Shown here: positions 59,932 to 64,000 of the stretch, in pieces
How the letters are laid out: the number at the start of each line of letters is the position of its first letter
Numbering within the stretch: position 1 is the stretch's first letter
Assembly (NCBI GenBank): GCA_963851085.1
Contig: CAWKNX010000001.1
Location: 124,001-188,000 of the forward strand
Direction of reading: 5' to 3'
Length of the DNA: 64,000 nucleotides
Source of the DNA: DATFVJ01 sp963851085
GTDB lineage: Bacteria; Actinomycetota; Actinomycetes; Streptosporangiales; Streptosporangiaceae
Notes under the pieces: model-generated
The model's database searches: none
The model's input: the letters and a program-made list of their open reading frames with translations, nothing else
What the model was told of the DNA's origin: nothing
Made by a program: the position numbers and the translations under genes

Positions 59932-60435
59932 TCACAAGAGGCGTTCGAAGACGACGAGATCTCGCCCCGGCCCGTTGTAGCCAGGTATGGGCCCGGTGAC
60001 CGTGAAACCCATGGACCGGTGAAAGCCGATCGAGGCGTCGTTGCCCGGTGCGGTGACCGCGCTGACCACCCGGCGGCCGTCTGCGCGGGCGAGGGCGAAG
60101 AATTCCTCGTACAGCCCGCGGGCCAGCCCGCGGTTGCGTGCCTTCGGCGCCGTCGCGGCGAAGTGGATGTAGGCGCGCTCCGGCTTCGACGGGGACAGGA
60201 TGCCGATCAGGAACGCCACGGGCCCGCCGGGTCCGTCGATCACCAGGCTGCTGCCATGGAAGTGGTCGAGAAAGAGCCTGGGCAGCGACGCAAGGACCGG
60301 CCGGCCCCACCAGTCATCGACGACAGCCGCGATGGCGTCATAGTCCCCGGGCCGCGCCCGGCGGGGGCTGTCGTCGCCCACCAGCGTCACCAGCTCATCC
60401 TGCCGGATCACGGGTCTGCACGGGCGAATGGGCAA
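59932..60435 (-). CDS. GNAT-family N-acetyltransferase
   Basis: 167 residues. The acetyl-CoA fold is shown by RRARPGDYDAIAAVVDDWWG, AYIHFAATAPKARNRGLARG (motif A, R/Q-x-x-G-x-G/A replaced by ARNRGLAR), LYEEFFALARADGRR and ASIGFHRSMGFTVTGPIPGY. The start is uncertain: ATG 60435 or GTG near 60411. Substrate unknown. It is downstream of and convergent with the Usp gene. Confidence 0.85.
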   Translation of the reverse strand: MPIRPCRPVIRQDELVTLVGDDSPRRARPGDYDAIAAVVDDWWGRPVLASLPRLFLDHFHGSSLVIDGPGGPVAFLIGILSPSKPERAYIHFAATAPKARNRGLARGLYEEFFALARADGRRVVSAVTAPGNDASIGFHRSMGFTVTGPIPGYNGPGRDLVVFERLL

Positions 60436-60531
60436 CTTCGGGGAGCGGGTGCCATCCGCCCTGCGCGGACACCTGCGACGCCCGCTGAGTGTAGCGGGCG
60501 TCGCGGGTGAATCCGCGTGGCTGCACGGGAC

Positions 60532-62679
60532 TCATTCAGCCTGGCCGAATGCCATGAGCTCCTCGACCTCCTGGGGTGTCAGCTCGCGTGGGACGTCGCC
60601 GTGGGCGGCCTTCTCGCCCTGGACGTGGTGCCGGATGTCCTCGACAATCTCGGGGTTGGCCAGCGTGGTGGTGTCTCCGACGTCGGCGAAGTTGGAAACC
60701 GCGGCGATGACCCGGCGCATGATCTTGCCGGACCGGGTTTTCGGCATGTCGGGGACGATCCACACGTTCCTCGGGCGGGCGATCTTGCCGATCTCCGTCT
60801 CGATAGCGCGGGTGACCTTGTCGGCCATGTCCTGGCTGGGGGCGATGCCTGGCTTGAGCGAGATGTACATCTCCACGGCGCGGCCCCGCAGCTCGTCCAT
60901 GACGGGGACCGCGGCGGCTTCTGCCACTTCGCCGACCATGAGGGCGGCCGACTCCAGTTCCTTGGTGCCCAGCCGGTGACCGGCCACGTTGATCACGTCG
61001 TCCACCCGGCCGAGGATCCGGAAGTAGCCGTCGGCGGCCTGCACCGCGCCGTCGCCGGCGAAGTACGGCCAGTCGCGCCAGTCCGTGCTCGCCTTGTCCT
61101 TGCAGTACTTCTCGTAGTAGGTCTGCACGAACCGCTCGGGCTGGCCCCAGATGGTCTGGAAGATTCCCGGCCAGGGGTTGCGGATGCAGATATTGCCCGC
61201 CTTGCCGCTGCCCGCCTCGACCTCGTTGCCGTCCTCGTCGTAGATCACGGGGTAGATGCCAAGGACGCCGGGGCCGCAGCTGCCCGGCTTCATCGGCGTT
61301 GAGCGCGGGCAGGGTGCTGCCGAGGAAGCCGCCGTTCTCGGTCTGCCACCAGGTGTCGACGATCGACCGCCTCGCCCTTGCCGGCCGACTCGTAGTACCA
61401 GCGCCAGACCTCCGGCTCGATCGGCTCGCCCACCGTCGTCATGTGCTTGAAGTGGTAGCTGTACTTCTTCGGCTCCTCCGGGCCGAGCTTGCGGAGCATC
61501 CGGATCGCGGTGGGCGAGGTGTGGAAGATGTTCACCCCGAGCCGCTCGGCGATCCGCCAGGGACGTCCCGCGTCCGGATAGGTGGGCACGCCCTCGTAGA
61601 TCACGCTGGTCGTGCCGAGTGCCAGCGGGCCGTACACGATGTAGGAGTGGCCGGTGATCCAGCCGATATCGGCCATGCACCAGTACGTGTCGTCGGGGTG
61701 GATGTCCTGGTAGTACTTTGACGTGCCCGCGACATAGGCCAGATATCCGCCGGTGCTGTGCTGGCATCCCTTGGGGCGGCCGGTCGTGCCGCTGGTGTAC
61801 ATCAGGAACAGCGGCGCCTCGGCCGGCATCGAGACCGGCGCCACCGTCTGGCCGCGGTACTGGCCGAGCAGTTCGTCGACGAAAAAGTCCCGGCCCTCGA
61901 CCATCGGGGTCTCGGACGCGTACTGCCGGGGTGGCGCCGCCAGACCAGCACCTTGTCGACCTCGGCGCCTTCCTGCCGCGCCGCCGCCACCGCCTCGTCG
62001 GCCTTGACCTTGTGATCGATCAGCTCGCCGCCGCGGTAGTAGCCGTCCATCGTCACCAGGACGCGGCTGCCCGAGTCGGCGATCCGGTGGCCGCAGGCGG
62101 TGCCGCTGAACCCGCCGAACACCTGGGAGTGGATAACCCCGAGCCGGGCGCAGGCGAGCATCGCCACCGGCAGCTCGGGGACCATCGGCAGGTGAAAGGT
62201 GACCCGGTCACCGGGCCGGACAGGCCGCAGAAGTCGCGCAGCAGCGCGGCGAATTCGTTCACCCGCCGGTACAGCTCCTGGTAGGTGATGGCCACCGGGT
62301 CTGCTGTCTTCTGGCTCGGGCACCCAGATGAGCGCCGCCTTGTTCGCGCTCGCCGCGAGGTGCCGGTCGACGCAGTTGTAGCAGGCGTTCAGCTTCCCCC
62401 CGACGAACCACTTCCAGAACGGCGGGTTGCTGGTATCCAGCGTCGTGTGCCAGTAGGAATCCCAGCTGAGCAGGTCGGCGTACTCCTTGAAGCACTCGGG
62501 GAAGTGCTCCTCGCCGAACCGCTCGTAGATGTCCGGATCGGCCGCGTTCGCCTGCCCGATGAACGCCGCCGGCGGGTAGTAGTAGCCCTCCTCGCGCCAG
62601 TGCACCGCGATCTGCGCCTCGGAGGTGCGAGCCTCCGGATCTCTTTCTCGTGTTGTCCAGCCTCCCGTTCGATGTGCAA
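60532..62679 (-). pseudogene. acs: Acetyl-CoA synthetase, broken by several frameshifts
   Basis: AMP-forming acetate-CoA ligase. All parts are present but in different frames. The N-terminus (ATG 62679) has EKEIRRLAPP; the second piece reads AVHWREEGYYYPPAAFIGQA, SYWHTTLDTSNPPFWKWFVG and LIWVPEPEDS. AITYQELYRRVNEFAALL is in another frame, then VTFHLPMVPELPVAMLACAR. The ATP-binding LFLMYTSGTTGRPKGCQHST begins a further frame, followed by IVDTWWQTENGGFLGSTLPA in yet another. The C-terminus LGRVDDVINVAGHRLGTKEL and the acetylatable-Lys region PKTRSGKIMRR are in the last. At least six shifts, about 62620, 62305, 62225, 61925, 61365 and 61285. Residues stay highly conserved, so sequence errors or very recent decay. 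Confidence 0.85.
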
Positions 62680-62717
62680 AAGGTTCGATGTGGAAAACAG
62701 GAAAAAGCAAGCCCGCG

Positions 62718-63006
62718 CTACTCCTCCCCAGGCAGGAGGCCAGCGCAGACACCGAAGTCATGCAGTTGCGCGGAGATAGCTGCCTGGCGGGTGAACGCGA
62801 CCGCATCGGCCCGCGTCAGCAACTCCCAGCACAGGTCGTCGGTCAGCACAGCGCGCGCAATGCACGGCGCCCAGCGCTGTCAGCGGCCCTGTCTCCGCCT
62901 CGTGGCGCAGGCCAGCAAAATCACGCGCGGACGCCTGGTTCGGGGCGGCGGCCTGGAGTTCCCCAAGGAGCACCGACAGCTCGTCAGCGAGGTACTGCTG
63001 CGTCAT
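62718..63006 (-). pseudogene. Small conserved actinomycete protein, frameshifted
   Basis: From ATG 63006: TQQYLADELSVLLGELQAAA, ARDFAGLRHEAETGPLTALG. Around 62850 the coding pattern moves frame to LTDDLCWELLTRADAVAFTR, QAAISAQLHDFGVCAGLLPG, ending at a TAG (62718-62720). Joined it gives a ~95-residue helical protein often found near acs-type genes in actinomycetes; function unknown. Confidence 0.6.
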
Positions 63007-63534
63007 CGGACCCCCCTCCCATAACCGGGAGGAAACATCCATCGTAACTCCGCGCTGCGGCGGACACCATGGCCCGCTACCGCGAGCACCCTAGGGAATT
63101 TCGGTCGCGGAGACCCGCACCACGGTTTACTCCCCGGCACCTGGGTCGCCGGCTCACCGGGAGCGATTAGTCACCCTTCGCGGTGCGCCGAGCCTGAAAA
63201 CGCAAACGTGATCTCGTGCGCACCGGCCGGGCCCGTGATGCGAGGCGGCCGGGCAAGGATCCCGGCAGCGATGTGAGCAAATTGCCGGCGCCGCAGGACG
63301 CGGTTTGCATTGATCGAGTCCCGCATGGCGTGCCCATTTAGGCTGGGACAAAGAGTGCCGCTCAGCTGCCGAGGTAGGCGAGCACCGCGAGCACGCGGCG
63401 GTTGTCGTCGTCGGAGGGCTGGAGGCCGAGCCGCAGGAAGATCGCGTCCTGCGCCACGAACGCCGGTCGAGGGCGTCGGGCGACCCGGCGGGCTCGCGCG
63501 CCGGACATGCCTCCGCGCGCTCTCGGCAACTCGT
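63007..63534. other. Intergenic, no clear gene
   Basis: About 530 bp. On the minus strand, 63362-63450 reads DAIFLRLGLQPSDDDNRRVL and then AVLAYLGS before a stop. This looks like a real C-terminus, but no matching N-terminal part follows, so I treat it as a remnant. Nothing else stands out. Confidence 0.4.
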
Positions 63535-63815
63535 GGGTCGTGGGCCAGGGGCTTACGGGTCCGGGCGGCAAGCCGCTGAGCCGGCAGGCGGCCAACAATT
63601 TGATGCAGCAGGCGCCTGCCAGTGTTCAGAATGCGCCCAACTCGAATGCCTTCCAGGCCTGGCTGAGCCAGCACCAATTACACGCAGTGGTGGGGCCTAT
63701 CAGCCGCAGAGCCGGTTCTGGCACTTCCAAGCTCATCGAGGGCGGCTGGCTGCTGGCGCTGTCCCTGGTCCTCATCGCGGCCACCGTCTGGGTGGTCCGC
63801 CGCCGCGCCGCATGA
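63535..63815 (+). pseudogene. C-terminal remnant of an ABC transporter permease
   Basis: One frame reads LSRQAANNLMQQAPASVQNA, NAFQAWLSQHQLHAVVG. A second gives AYQPQSRFWHFQ and the first then resumes with LIEGGWLLALSLVLIAATVW and VVRRRAA. This is the last part of actinomycete ABC-2-type permeases: outside loop, then final membrane helix with a basic end. Two frameshifts near 63700-63730 and the absence of upstream coding sequence (it begins abruptly ~63535) mark it as a fragment. Confidence 0.6.
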
Positions 63816-63839
63816 AGCTGGAGCGGGCCCAGTGAGCGG

Positions 63840-64000
63840 TCAGGCGGGAACGGTCTTCACCACCTGGTACATGATGTGGTCCTGCCACTTACCGGCGATG
63901 TTGAGGTACGCAGGCGCCATGCCGAAGCGGACGAACCCGTTGCGCTCAAGCACGCGCTGCGACCTGACGTTGTGCAGCAGGGTTTCTGCCTGGATCCGGT
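63840..64000 (-). CDS. GNAT-family acetyltransferase, C-terminal part (5' end outside window)
   Basis: The minus strand from the window edge reads RIQAETLLHNVRSQRVLERN, GFVRFGMAPAYLNIAGKWQD, HIMYQVVKTVPA and stop. This is the end of a RimJ/RimL-type acetyltransferase: the N-x-x-S-x-x-V-L-E-R-N-G-F motif binds acetyl-CoA. Only ~52 residues are visible. Confidence 0.8.
   Translation of the reverse strand, partial: RIQAETLLHNVRSQRVLERNGFVRFGMAPAYLNIAGKWQDHIMYQVVKTVPA

Noticed and set aside
1..64000. Insertion sequence, integrase, prophage or complete defence system
   Set aside because: No transposase, recombinase, phage structural gene or toxin/antitoxin pair could be supported; only scars and repeats are visible.

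Overview
This window is 64 kb of very GC-rich DNA from an actinomycete. It encodes BldC, a purS/purQ/purL/purF/purM set, DUF3073, a valine-type amino acid dehydrogenase, a LytR-CpsA-Psr protein, FadE-type acyl-CoA dehydrogenases and a RecQ helicase fused to a phosphoribosyltransferase-like domain. GTG starts and 4-nt coupled overlaps are common. This suits a developmentally complex Streptomyces/Streptosporangiales-like organism; I cannot name the genus from sequence alone.

Layout. 1-3 kb: end of an Fe-S oxidoreductase gene, a membrane protein, dcd and a tRNA-Gly(CCC). 3-5.7 kb: an island-like stretch beside the tRNA, with a truncated small gene, a secreted GH12-family glycosidase and a decayed DUF6788 gene. 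5.9-17.8 kb: inositol-phosphatase/HAD fusion, truncated methyltransferase, secreted lipase, Gfo/Idh/MocA oxidoreductase, RecQ-like helicase, a membrane-anchored HTH protein, an LCP protein and an orphan metal-type ABC ATPase. 17.8-27.2 kb: two acyl-CoA dehydrogenases, DUF2000, Dabb and rhomboid proteins, and a lone DHp protein, separated by repeat-rich intergenic DNA. 27.5-31.4 kb: an E1-alpha/E1-beta/E2 2-oxoacid dehydrogenase operon. 31.7-45 kb: the purine block and the purM-DUF3073-vdh-(hypothetical)-bldC synteny block, interrupted between purL and purF by a 2.4-kb variable insert (ricin-like lectin, mini-GntR and broken partners). 45-58.6 kb: regulators, a cell-wall amidase, a polA-like polymerase, lipoproteins, a beta-lactamase-fold protein and a TetR/MFS pair. 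58.9-64 kb: universal stress protein, acetyltransferases, acetyl-CoA synthetase and a decayed ABC permease.

How genes fit together. The pur genes cover the PRPP amidotransferase, FGAM synthetase (S+Q+L) and AIR synthetase steps. The dehydrogenase at 41.8 kb and the 2-oxoacid dehydrogenase operon would act one after the other on branched-chain amino acids, and the acyl-CoA dehydrogenases and Acs would feed the same acyl-CoA pool.

Two features run through the whole window. First, several dispersed intergenic repeat families are present: a perfect-stem hairpin in four copies, a ~100-bp element in two copies plus a fragment, a GCCGTT-containing motif and GC-rich palindromes. Second, many conserved genes (purF, acs, a winged-helix gene and the gene between vdh and bldC among them) are interrupted by frameshifts while their downstream coding sequence stays intact. 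This points to uncorrected indels in the assembly at least as much as to real decay.
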